Program-made: the position numbers and the translations under genes
Shown here: positions 27,701-35,649 of the stretch, piece after piece
Layout: each line of letters opens with the position of its first letter
Numbering within the stretch: the stretch's first letter is position 1
The notes under the pieces: generated by a model
Told to the model about the DNA's origin: nothing
Databases searched by the model: none
The model's input: the letters and a program-made list of their open reading frames with translations, nothing else
Source of the DNA: Chrysomallon squamiferum
Taxonomy: Eukaryota > Mollusca > Gastropoda > Neomphalida > Peltospiridae
Reading direction: 5' to 3'
DNA length: 64,000 bases
NCBI GenBank assembly: GCA_012295275.1
Contig: CM022679.1
Location: 7,644,169-7,708,168 of the forward strand

Positions 27701-30001
27701 AAACAAATTTATCACACAATTTATACAAAAGAGGAAAAATTAAACACCCAAAAAAAAAGATTTCAAAAAATAAAAATAATTTGTTCATTTAAGATGAATA
27801 TTACATAGTTCTGAGTAAAAATAAGCTTTAAGTGATGTACCCCACATATTTTTAACGACAAGTCTTGTGAGTCTGTTCATCTCTGTACTCTCCATTCGAG
27901 TGTTCCACAAGTTCAAACCAGCATTGAAAAACAAAACAAAGAGCAGAAATGAAGCCTCCACTAACCACCAGCCAATGTTAGGTCCCTCCCTGGAAATAAA
28001 AGAAGAAAATATTATAACAAAAACAATTGTCTGTGAATACAGTGAAATAGAATTATTGTTGTTTTTTTTTTCAAATATTTCTGAATTGTAACTAAAAATC
28101 ATTAAGGATTAACTTTAATTTGTTTCAATATATATATATATCAGTTTGTGCATAAAAACACAATATACATACCATCACCATTTCAAAACTAAAACTTCAG
28201 AATGTAACAAAAATACTTTTTATATATTTTTTTTTTTTTTGTGCTGACATATTTTCTTTCTCAACACAATAGAATTTAAAATTCTAGCCAAATTAATATG
28301 TATATTTTATAATAACTAATCAAAAGACATTTTCAACTAAAATATATGTGTGCCTGTGTTTGCATATATGCTTGTTTGCTTTTATGGAGTTAGCTTTAAC
28401 AGTAATATTTGTTGTCAAATTCATAATACCTTATATCAGTAATGAATAAATATGCCACCAGCAAGCTTATAACAAGAACACAAATGATGAAACAAGTCAA
28501 CCAGTGATAGAGAGAGTGTATCACTGAGTGGTGGAAAGAATGAAACAGTTTCATCCAATTCCCTTTCTTTTCTTTTTCATTTCTGTTGATTTCCTGTACC
28601 AGTTCTTTGTACAAAGTTTTGAGAGCTTCTTCAGTTTTGTATCCATGTAACTCGAAGTACTGAGGAACATTATCAAATATATCCTGAAACAGACAACTGA
28701 AAAATTAATCTTAAAATATGAAATAACACAGTAATTGTATTACTTTAAGTATTACATATTATATTAACTGTAACAGGCATAAACTATTTGATATCTCATC
28801 AATCCTGAACTATTTTTCAAAGAATTTCTGAGATTTAAATAAACTGCATCTTAAAATTTAATATTTATTTACATAGTAAAATTAATTTTAAAATATAAAA
28901 CAAAAACAACAAAATTATATTATTAAATATATTGATTGTAATTGAGTTTGCGGTTTCTTAAAAAGTATTTTTGAGGTTAACAGTAACTGCATCTTTACAT
29001 TAATTATTTATACACTAAAATTTGCCTCCTATCACAGATGTAGGCAAGCAGTCTGTAGCTTACTGACATATTAAAAATAGATATCCAATAAGCTGATTTG
29101 TTTATATCTAGAATGTTTTAATATACATACAAATGAAAAATCTGAATAAATTTTACAGACAAAACAAATATTTTCTTAATAAACTGAAGGAAAACATTTC
29201 GAAAAAAGAAAAAAAAAGGTTAAAAAAATAAATGTGTAGGATTTGTTTTATTCATAATACATAATGCAACTATACACTAATTTCTAGAAATAATGAAATG
29301 AACAAACAACTTCCAAAACTGAAGTTTAAATGAATGAAACATGGAAAAACTCCATAATAATAATAATATTAAATATAACGATATTTTTTACTTTTTATTG
29401 CATTACTTATATTTGCTTATGATCTTTTAGTCCTCATGTTATAAACACCTATAAATAAAACAACATCTTAACATGGGTAGAATAAAATTCACATTTTGGG
29501 GGGATGTTATATTTAGGACTTAGAATAAAATGCAGTGGCTGAATAATATTTCTTTAAAATGCAGTTCAATGAAAAATAATATTTTCCAAATTTTGTTGTT
29601 TTTGGGGGTTTTAATTTTTTTAGAATTGTACAATGAATTTTAATATTTTTAATTTGGGTTGTTGTTGTTGTTGTTCGGGGGTGCAAACGTAAATTAAGGT
29701 TTATATAGTGATACATCACTTCTAATGATTATGAAATAAATTTCTAGTGAATACAAAGTACACATTAAATAATTAGTACAGTGCTGATCATTCGTTGTTC
29801 GATTCGACGATTCGTCGGTAATTTGTGCTAATCATCGACTGTTAATCGATTGAAACTGCTCCTCCGCAATATTTTTAATGTCCAAAAAACCCGAGATGTA
29901 TATAAAGTATATATTAAGAAAGTATGACTTACTGACAAAATGCAAAATTAATTATTTTAATAATTACAGTAAAATAAACGCATTCACCGGCACCTTACCA
30001 T
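4330..30001 (-). CDS. TMEM94: TMEM94 (ERMA), P-type-ATPase-like ER membrane protein; complete gene, 29 coding exons
   Basis: TMEM94 is an ER membrane protein related to P-type ATPases and reported as a magnesium uptake pump (ERMA). I joined 29 exons by hand; every boundary keeps phase and the coding sum is 4044 nt, or 1347 residues (human protein about 1356). Family signatures include TYRDGYVVNLPVALLVKGDV (residues 164-183), CCIDKKGVLSW at the phosphorylation-loop position (Asp417), KKILDFYHRNS, KMGLEAGWNCHVSL, AKLPRGIENIRPHL, LFTDCTPE and the C-terminal KLGMNSPW. About ten membrane segments are visible: four N-terminal of the catalytic region and six C-terminal. Introns run from about 90 bp to 5.9 kb. 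All introns are GT-AG except intron 15 (GC-AG). The first exon is the least certain part; exons 2-29 are secure. Exon coordinates are in the sub-entries. Confidence 0.95.
5264..5430. repeat. Minisatellite, about 31-35 bp unit, ~5 copies (TMEM94 intron 27)
   Basis: Five consecutive imperfect copies of a unit beginning TATCAACACCTGTCATTAAT and continuing AAATATCA(A/G)GT are visible. Spacer length varies between copies (an optional CAAT). More degenerate copies appear to trail to about 5640. It lies wholly within an intron. Confidence 0.85.
8828..9459 (-). CDS. TMEM94: TMEM94 exons 21-22: hinge region with degenerate GDGxND motif
   Basis: Exons are 9360-9459 and 8828-8936, residues 944-1013. 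The sequence reads AKLPRGIENIRPHL, NVPLLVNLFTDCTPE, then EYGEVVLCLGSSMNMKNTP. LGSSMN (residues 995-1000) occupies the position of the GDGxND hinge of P-type ATPases, which ligates catalytic magnesium. The Asp and Gly of that motif are replaced by Ser, keeping only the Asn. This is a family trait of TMEM94, not a local lesion. Confidence 0.94.
9731..10231 (-). CDS. TMEM94: TMEM94 exon 20: large linker exon with Asp-Gly repeat
   Basis: This 501-nt exon (residues 777-943) is the largest in the gene. It opens with the conserved VFSEKMGLEAGWNCHVSL segment. A long polar, Ser- and Asp-rich linker follows that should be disordered and phosphorylatable. It carries an Asp-Gly tract (about residues 904-917) encoded by a short in-frame hexanucleotide repeat at about 9813-9843. 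The exon ends LDNV and joins AKLPRGIENIRP in exon 21. The linker length and the repeat are the main difference from the vertebrate protein. Confidence 0.95.
9813..9843 (-). repeat. Coding hexanucleotide microsatellite (GATGGT)n in TMEM94 exon 20
   Basis: On the plus strand CATCAC-type hexamers repeat about five times. Read on the coding strand they give alternating Asp and Gly codons, so changes in copy number keep the frame. Confidence 0.85.
10637..13105 (-). CDS. TMEM94: TMEM94 exons 15-19: nucleotide-binding-like domain, second part
   Basis: Exons are 12997-13105, 12427-12529, 11871-12035, 11034-11217 and 10637-10720, residues 562-776. Landmarks are IPMPNMMSVVVKDQITG, SQGTADILLESCTDYWTG, KKILDFYHRNSMATYCTAFS, IFIGMVTLQYQARQ and DIVQLIDKLESACIRFVHFS. 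Exon 15 ends at a GC donor (ACAG|GCAAAG). Exon 17 has two in-phase donors three bases apart (after 11874 or after 11871). I chose 11871 because GTAAGA is closer to consensus; the choice changes Q-Y to H at the junction. A plus-strand open frame over exon 17 is a shadow. Confidence 0.92.
11331..11386. repeat. (CA)n...(TG)n inverted pair (TMEM94 intron 17)
   Basis: About 13 CA units (11331-11356) are followed, after a 12-nt AT-rich spacer, by about 9 TG units (11369-11386). The two runs are complementary and could form a hairpin. Confidence 0.8.
13310..13690. repeat. Degenerate tandem repeat, ~35-45 bp unit (TMEM94 intron 14)
   Basis: The intron between exons 15 and 14 contains roughly ten diverged copies of a unit resembling CATCTTGTAACATACTAATA followed by TTAATAC. 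Copies are recognisable by CTTGTAACATACT and its variants. Spacing is irregular, which indicates an old, decaying array. Confidence 0.6.
13950..23194 (-). CDS. TMEM94: TMEM94 exons 11-14: nucleotide-binding-like domain, first part
   Basis: Exons are 23142-23194, 17195-17260, 14577-14698 and 13950-14043, residues 450-561. They encode ILSPHIEVMDLTHDAK, FDDPTWKKHVTSLKPLGLN, the EQSTVPAYTQFTDHVMCAAL helix and CLCELAREIGFSEKAVKAF. The phrase LKPLGLN is strongly conserved in the family. The intron between exons 11 and 12 (17261-23141, 5.9 kb) is the longest in the gene. Exon 14 uses a weaker acceptor (TTTTAAG). Confidence 0.9.
16871..17121. repeat. Long inverted repeat / foldback, ~250 bp (TMEM94 intron 12)
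   Basis: Two arms of about 120 bp are near-perfect reverse complements. For example, AAAGAAATTATTTTGTTTTT at 16901 pairs with its complement ending at 17094. GATTTTTTATGTTAATTAAT at 16927 pairs with the segment ending at 17068. The arms meet at the palindrome AGTTATATATGTATAACT (16993-17010). Structure and size resemble a foldback-type or MITE-like element; I see no coding capacity. Confidence 0.85.
18721..18759. repeat. (CA)n microsatellite (TMEM94 intron 11)
   Basis: About 19 uninterrupted CA units lie in the largest TMEM94 intron. A shorter CA run follows near 18898-18912. Confidence 0.9.
18960..19180. other. GC-rich island within TMEM94 intron 11, function unknown
   Basis: About 200 bp of clearly GC-richer sequence stands in an intron that is otherwise mostly A and T. 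It contains CCTCCCTCCCCCTCACAC, GGGTCAGGCCAGCTAG and TCCCGGATTGAGTGGGC. On the minus strand one frame is open for about 37 codons (19166 to 19050 or so, ending at TAG) after a possible acceptor. No family match is recognised. It could be a skipped exon, an enhancer, an antisense transcript or a mobile-element remnant. Confidence 0.35.
23660..24403 (-). CDS. TMEM94: TMEM94 exons 9-10: phosphorylation-loop region with DKKG motif
   Basis: Exons are 24236-24403 (residues 356-411) and 23660-23774 (412-450). Exon 9 gives a helical linker ending LTRHSNIIHVLESVT. Exon 10 begins SLCCIDKKGVLSWANPSAEK. The D-K-K-G tetrad sits where catalytic P-type ATPases have D-K-T-G-T-L-T. The acceptor aspartate (Asp417) is kept, but the two threonines are Lys and Val. 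The same variation (DKKG) is known in vertebrate TMEM94. The exon ends in a basic tail (NVKKKNETSRKSS) before donor AGTA|GTAAGT. Confidence 0.94.
24730..25978 (-). CDS. TMEM94: TMEM94 exons 6-8: TM3-TM4
   Basis: Exons are 25873-25978, 25220-25306 and 24730-24843, residues 253-355. TM3 spans the exon 6/7 junction (LERRIVPLVV then VVMTITNTLRYV). TM4 lies around residues 309-340 (WTEMIIVLL, then LPLTSMIFPLMWLSLN). In P-type ATPases TM4 carries the ion-binding proline; here a Pro is present in IFPLMW (Pro330). The splice phase is 0 from the end of exon 6 to the start of exon 10. Confidence 0.92.
26406..27278 (-). CDS. TMEM94: TMEM94 exons 4-5: actuator-like domain
   Basis: Exons are 27085-27278 (residues 136-200) and 26406-26563 (201-253). 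Exon 4 encodes IEWKPH, then the A-domain-like strand TYRDGYVVNLPVALLVKGDV and LLRPGQTVPAK, equivalent to the GD...LxPGDxVPAD region of P-type ATPases. Exon 5 is acidic (ETQDLELAEGDVFAPEIE) and ends FILLETPILKNIR, leading to TM3. I see no canonical TGES dephosphorylation motif, as is usual in this family. Donors are GAA|GTATGT and ATTAG|GTAAAT. Confidence 0.93.
27841..28683 (-). CDS. TMEM94: TMEM94 exons 2-3: N-terminal segment and TM1-TM2
   Basis: Exons are 28430-28683 and 27841-27989, residues 2-136. A charged cytosolic head contains the family segment EEALKTLYKEL. It is followed by hydrophobic TM1 (about residues 62-82, WLTCFIICVLVISLLVAYLF) and TM2 (about 92-113, around WWLVEASFLLFVLFFNAGLN). 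Exon 2 is preceded by a good acceptor (TGTTTCAG) and ends GATATAAG|GTATTA. Exon 3 starts after TTTCCAG and ends TGGG|GTACAT. Phases 2 and 1 are consistent across both junctions. Confidence 0.9.
29999..30001 (-). CDS. TMEM94: TMEM94 exon 1 coding part: start codon only
   Basis: The proposed ATG is the last codon of exon 1, directly against a strong donor (ATG|GTAAGG, donor at 29998-29997). It joins in phase to exon 2, giving M-DIFDNVPQYF. The distance from this Met to the conserved ALKTL segment is 20 residues, against 21 in my recollection of the human protein, which supports this start. Against it, the Kozak context is poor (C at -3), and the sequence just upstream carries other ATGs (for example at 30022-30020) that open short overlapping frames. 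A first exon elsewhere is possible. Confidence 0.5.
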
Positions 30002-30513
30002 TCGTATTGTCAATGACCATTACGCTACCGTTATTTCATTAAAGGTTTTCACCATTACTCAGTATGGTTATGAAAAGAACAACTGGAATTTAGTCTATTA
30101 TTTTCTTACTTAAAGCAAATTCCACCATTTTTCTGAACGACCAGATTAAAAAAAATAATAATAATAAAATAAAACGTGCAAAACCATATATAAAGAATAT
30201 AATATAAATATTACGATCGGGAGAAGGGTTTCGTACTGATTTCTACATGTAAAATCAGCTTGTGGATATTATGATACCTGATTAATGTTTCAGTTCAAAT
30301 GTTACTCAGTATAAAATGATATAGCTCTAATACAAACTAGGAAATCACAGTATGAACGAATCATCTGTTATTCTGTAGGTCATTGTAATACAGTGGATCA
30401 CTTTTAGATAGTAACTTTCTTTAAAACATTCTGTGGACATTTATTCCATAAAGAGCGGATGGGAGGAGAAAATTGTTGAAATGTCTGTTCTTCACAACTA
30501 AATCCGCATATGA

Positions 30514-30514
<1 letters not shown>

Positions 30515-30571
<57 letters not shown>
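30515..30571. repeat. (ATT)n microsatellite
   Basis: About 19 uninterrupted ATT units. Confidence 0.95.
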
Positions 30572-30573
<2 letters not shown>

Positions 30574-32808
30574 AGTGAATCTGTATTATGATATGTTCTA
30601 ATGTCTGAATAATTCATAACATACATAGTTTATTATTTTATAGAGTAATGTTGTGTGTGAAGATATAATTTTAATACTTTTGTCTTTGTAAATTATTCTT
30701 TATGGCATCTTTTTTCTTTTTTTATCACCATCATGTTGTTGTTGTTTATTTATTCAAAAAGAATCGTTTCATTTCGTTTTAACTTGTTTAATTTTTTTAT
30801 TTGTTTGTTTGTTTGTTTTATTTCATTTCATTTATTTATTTAATTATTTATTTATTGTGAATGCTTGATCGTCAATTGCTTGTTTGTATAAGTGTTTATG
30901 TGTATATGTGTGTTTTGTTTTTCCATTTCTTTCTTCTTCTTTTTTTCCACATTATGTTTTTAAGAAAAATCTCTCCAATTCAACATAATTACCGATCAGG
31001 CAAACAACAGGCTGGAGTGCAAATACACACACTAAGAGGTGCATACGTGCGTGCGTAGATGTGTATTTTGAAGAGAAAAAATTAAAATAAAACAGCTCTG
31101 TAAGTCCAATGATCTATGAGTGACCGTATTCATATAATTAATTGCTAAGCGTTGTCATTTCAGTTCAGTTATGTTTTTGATTAATTGCACTTTTTCAGTT
31201 AGGTTTGTTTCCAAAAATAGAAGAAAAAAAGAAAGAAAGAAGAAATTGAATTAACACGTTTTGTTTGCTTTCCCACTGACTGTACCCGAATTATTACAAT
31301 ACAACAAAAGAAAAATTAATAAATACTGTAATCTGATAGGTCCTTTTTATCTAATCGCATTTTCCTATTGATTCGCTATTGTACATTAGCAACAGACGTA
31401 GTTACGAGTACCAGTAGTTGTTTTCGTAACTGAAAGGATGTAAAATCACCAAGCAGTTTCTGCGGATTTGACGTGATTGAATAACAGACAATTTCCCGCG
31501 GAATGTAGTCATCATGTCTGGTGTATAGAATGTATTGCTACGGAACCGCTATTGCTTGTTATTAATAAAGATCTGAATACGACATTTTTAAAGTGATTTG
31601 TAGCACTAACAAAAATCGGTACATTGCCCACATCTTCTAGATTTTTCTATTTTTTTATAATTCCATTTTTTTTTTCTTTCTTTCTTTTTGTTTTTTAAAT
31701 TATGTTTGTTATCGCAAAAATATAATCAAATTTCCATCTAGATGGATTTCTATATTCATGACGAGATATTTCGATGTTTTAGCTGTATTCGATCGTGACC
31801 AGAAATAAAAATTAATTTGAAATAAAATTCTGTGATCTTGTTGAAATGAAATTCTGTCTTCCTGGTTCATATTAACTGCTAAAAATCGTTGCATGTTCAT
31901 TTGAATATGTTAGACACGGCGAAAGAGTTTTTATGATTTTATTTTTATTTTTGTTATTGATGTATTTAAAATAAGCCTGTAAGCGGTGTAAAGATCTAGG
32001 ATTTATGGAAAGGTGGAGAATTGCAGCACGTGATCGATTCAAGTTTTAAGACGAACTAAGAAATGATCTCGTGCAGAATATAAACATCATTAACAAGGCG
32101 TAAAACCAAGAATTTTTGTCGATTTTTATACCACGTTAAATGGAAAATAATAGACTGACATAATTGACTTTTGCTTGTTCAGTTAAATAATTAAACCAGT
32201 TTAATCTTTTATTCCTAAGTCAGAAAGAAAAAACGAAGAAGAAAAGAAGATAAAACAAAATCATTTAGATGTCTTCTTTAATTTTAATCACACTGCAAAA
32301 AAATATATATAACCTCCCTTCTGCGCCGGGTTTTACAGCGGATATCCACAAACATAACAATCGATATTTTACACATTAAACAAAACGAAAACTGTCTTCC
32401 TTTCCATCCTCCCTAGCGAGTTACGAAACACATGACATACAGTTGGCAAAATTGCTTAATTGGTTGTTAAACCTAAAGGCAGGAATATCTAACAAAAATC
32501 AATCAGTAATGAGCTTTAATGAGAAACGCAGACGACATGTGGTTCACACGAATCTGCTTCGGGCTTTCATCCACACCAGTCGGTTTCAAATAAATAAAAT
32601 CACGCGACCTGCACATTACTCGAGCCGAACATCGGAACTGCTGTTCATAATCAATGACATTTCATACCGCTTTGTGCGAACGCGTGTTAATATATTGTTT
32701 TGTTTTATAAATAAAACGGCCGAAATGTTAGTGGGCGACGAATACGCCGTACAGACTTATGTTACAATGAAATCACTTTGTGCAAAACTGATCCTACATT
32801 AATTGAAT

Positions 32809-32826
32809 TATTATTATTATTATTAT

Positions 32827-32860
<34 letters not shown>

Positions 32861-32873
32861 GTAGTAGTAGTTG

Positions 32874-32908
<35 letters not shown>
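32809..32908. repeat. Compound (ATT)n(GTT)n(ATT)n microsatellite
   Basis: ATT units pass into GTT units, with a GTC and TAG interruptions, and back to ATT over about 100 bp. Confidence 0.9.
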
Positions 32909-32911
<3 letters not shown>

Positions 32912-33521
32912 ACTTCAATAACGTGTTTTTTTTTGTTTTTTTTTAATAATTACATATTATGCAGTCGATCTTTCTAACATATAAATCTAAAATATTCCTT
33001 TTTTATAAATTCTCATATGTATACATGCACACACACACACATATATAAATACATATCTACATACATAAGATTTCATACCTACAGCATAAAAACTGAAAAG
33101 AGACGCCATTGTAAATACGTATTTACCAATTAAAATCATGGGGTTCTGTTACGGTTTCCTGCATCTTTTAATTACTGACCACGGATGCCATCGAAGTTTT
33201 ATATCAGCCCACATAGATTTCTGAACAGACACAGCTATCATTGGTTTTTGCATTTCACTATATTCAGAAACCAATGGCAGAACCTTGGAAACACCAGTGC
33301 TTTCATCATATTTGCTGAAAAAGGTTTTGTCTTAAATACTGTTTGATGTAATTTGCTTTATGTGGATCATCTATAACTCTGTGTGTCCTTCTTTTATCTA
33401 TTTAATCATTCTGTCTGTTTAATCATTTTATCTGTCTTTTTAATCACTTTATCTCTATTTATATTTATATCTGTTTCTTGCTTTCCCTTTTTTCTCTTTT
33501 TCATTTGTCTTTCAATTGTTC

Positions 33522-33524
<3 letters not shown>

Positions 33525-33596
<72 letters not shown>
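33525..33596. repeat. (TC)n microsatellite
   Basis: Thirty-six perfect TC units. The long open frames on both strands here encode only Ser-Leu or Glu-Arg runs and are artefacts of the repeat. Confidence 0.97.
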
Positions 33597-33598
<2 letters not shown>

Positions 33599-34049
33599 CT
33601 AAGCAAAAACAAACAACGAACTGCAAACATACCAGTTATTTTGTTAATAAAAATAATTTATCACTTAACGACACGATAGTAATTAAATTTGACACTAGTA
33701 ATTATAAATTTATCTCTTTTTTGTTTACAATTTTTTAAACAGATCAGTTCACAGATATTGCTTGCATGCACGGTTGGGTTTGAATGGTAAATATTTTACG
33801 TCATTTCTTTTACAACAGATATTAGTCAATAGCTGTTCATACTTAGATCAGTTCAGTTCACAGACGAACGAATTTGATACCGTTGATGCATTCAAATTAA
33901 ATATTAAAATGGCGTTAACAAATACAAATATACTTTCTAAAGAGTCATTAGGGAGATAAGTCTATTCCGTTGCTTATTAATATGTGGAATAAATAGCCAG
34001 ACTCATAAGGTAAGATATATCATTAATTAATTATCTGTAGTTGTTGCTG

Positions 34050-34053
<4 letters not shown>

Positions 34054-34109
<56 letters not shown>
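34054..34109. repeat. (ATT)n microsatellite
   Basis: About 18 ATT units directly upstream of the exon candidate at 34165. On the minus strand it produces a spurious poly-Asn frame. Confidence 0.95.
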
Positions 34110-34112
<3 letters not shown>

Positions 34113-34164
34113 ATTTTTTTTGGGGACATATCATATAATTTACTATAAACGAGTACTGTTTCAG

Positions 34165-34381
34165 TGGAAAGTTCCGATTTATTGATCTGGTAGGGTTCAA
34201 AACGATCGCAAGGGATGATAGGTTTGTAGTAAGTAAACTGTTCTATTGCATGAATGCACCAGGTGTCAGTCGTCTGCTGCAGACGTCTTGGGAAATCAGC
34301 AAGGCAGAAAAGCGCGCGGATTTTGCACTGATTGTTTCTGCCATTCTGACTCATTATGACGAAGTAGAAACTAACTTTCAG
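34165..34381 (+). CDS. Candidate internal exon of an unidentified plus-strand gene
   Basis: A 217-nt segment lies between a strong acceptor (GTACTGTTTCAG) and a strong donor (TTTCAG|GTAACA). It is open in one plus-strand frame for 72 codons: GKFRFIDLVGFK at the start, NAPGVSRLLQTSWEISKAEK in the middle and THYDEVETNFQ at the end. Base composition is GC-richer than the flanks and the peptide looks like globular protein, not low complexity. I do not recognise the family. The opposite strand is also open here (it begins MSQNGRNNQCK) but lacks comparable splice signals and runs into the (ATT)n repeat as poly-Asn, so plus is preferred. Phase would be 1 in, 0 out. Confidence 0.35.
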
Positions 34382-34971
34382 GTAACACATTATTTACCTT
34401 AGACATAGAGATTTAAAACAAATGTATAATGAATTTATATTCCTCACTGTGTGATTTACACATTTTGGAATATACTTATATTATGTGACGTGAAAGATCG
34501 AAGCGAAAAATAATTGTAAGTTATATCTACATTTGATCTACATATGCAGTATTTGTTATTAGTAGTAAATAGTATTAGTAGCAGTACATTTTAAATACTT
34601 TTTTTTTTATTGAATATGTTCATGACCTTCTTTTGCTATAGACATAAATGATAAACATATTCGGAAGATCCATTTTCGAGTTTATAAAATAATTAATATT
34701 TTTATGTTGTTGTTCTATTTTTTCTTGTTTTCATTCTTTTATTTTTATTTTATTTTATTTATTTTTTTACAAATATAAAATTACTGCATAATAGACGTAT
34801 AGATAGATTTATTCGGTTGAATTCAGTGTTTGTTTTAGAATAAATAATCAAACAGAAATAAATGTAATGAAATAAAACAATACCGAAAAAAATATATGTG
34901 CTTTGAATATTAATCATGAATATGTTTGTAGGCCACAAGAGGTGGCCAGTTAATGAAAATGGCTTCTAGGC

Positions 34972-35118
34972 ATGATTAGTGTCAATGGCAAATATTTTAT
35001 TCCATTCAGAAATCCAGGGACAGAACACCGTGTAACTGTAACCTTGTTAAATGTAAGTAACATCACCGAAAAGAGCATGACGTTAATTGTGTTAACTACA
35101 GAGACAGTTATTATTTAA
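34972..35118 (+). CDS. Candidate short ORF or exon, unidentified
   Basis: Forty-eight codons run from ATG to TAA, beginning MISVNGKYFIPFRNPGTEHR and continuing VTVTLLNVSNITEKS. The composition is Val/Thr-rich, with Asn-X-Ser/Thr sites, like an extracellular beta-sheet segment. A possible acceptor (CTTCTAG) ends 2 nt before the ATG. A second acceptor (CCATTCAG, ending 35009) and a donor (AAAT|GTAAGT at 35052/35053) bracket a 43-nt sub-segment. It may belong with the 34165-34381 candidate or may be chance. Confidence 0.2.
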   Translation: MISVNGKYFIPFRNPGTEHRVTVTLLNVSNITEKSMTLIVLTTETVII

Positions 35119-35575
35119 GAAACACCCGAATTAACCTTTACAACAGCAACAATCATAGCTTACGTACATTTTGTTTGTAGTTGTTTACAAATGTACCAAA
35201 AAGAAGTCTGTTATTCTTTACATATGAAAATAGATTTGTAATGTTTAATTTGGCTAGACACTAACGTAATTAACAACTAAATAAAAAATAAAAAATAAAA
35301 AAAAAAAAAAAAAAAAAAAAATAAATAGAAACAGAAGTATTATCTGTTATGAAATCATCTGCATTTATACTAGAAATAACAGTCTAATACAAATGAAACG
35401 AGTTCCGGTTAGAACTCCCGGACAAAGAAATGCATGTACAAAACTAATATAATACAGTAAGATAATATAATAAATAGAAATTAACCACGATCGAAAAATG
35501 TGCACATAAATTAAAGATTACGTCAGTACGTTGGTTCCAAATGGTCATTCCTTTTTTATATTGATCTTACAACAG

Positions 35576-35649
35576 AAGAATGGGAGGGAGTCGTTAACTT
35601 CGTCGTAGAAGCAGTAGATGCGGAGGCATACAAAATATGCAAATGTTAG
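35576..35649 (+). CDS. Candidate terminal exon, unidentified
   Basis: After an acceptor-like sequence (GATCTTACAACAG) one frame reads EWEGVVNFVVEAVDAEAYKI, then CKC and TAG. It is GC-richer than its surroundings. Joining it directly to the 35010-35052 segment would create a stop at the junction, so the relation to neighbouring candidates is unresolved. Confidence 0.18.

Larger units (their letters stand above)
30002..34164. other. Upstream flank of TMEM94, no confirmed gene
   Basis: AT-rich DNA presumably containing TMEM94 promoter and 5' UTR. GC- and CpG-richer patches occur at about 31380-31560 and 32310-32770. Simple repeats are listed separately. An open frame at 32443-32802 (119 codons) has no recognisable domain and no splice context; it coincides with the CpG-richer patch and may be chance. 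Confidence 0.45.

Noticed and set aside
32443-32802. Plus-strand 119-codon frame MAKLLNWLLNLKAG...
   Set aside because: No domain, no homologue recognised and no splice context; it runs through AT-rich sequence and may only reflect a CpG-richer promoter-like patch.
33383-33738. Long open frames over the (TC)n tract on both strands
   Set aside because: They encode only Ser-Leu or Glu-Arg repeats dictated by the dinucleotide; no real protein outside the repeat.
34031-34390. Minus-strand 119-codon frame ending in poly-Asn
   Set aside because: The poly-Asn comes from the (ATT)n repeat and no splice signals support it; the plus-strand reading of the same DNA has both an acceptor and a donor.
35293-35322. 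Long poly-A run as a retroposition scar near the 34-35.6 kb candidates
   Set aside because: Poly-A and poly-T runs of this length are everywhere in the window, and no intronless gene copy precedes it.
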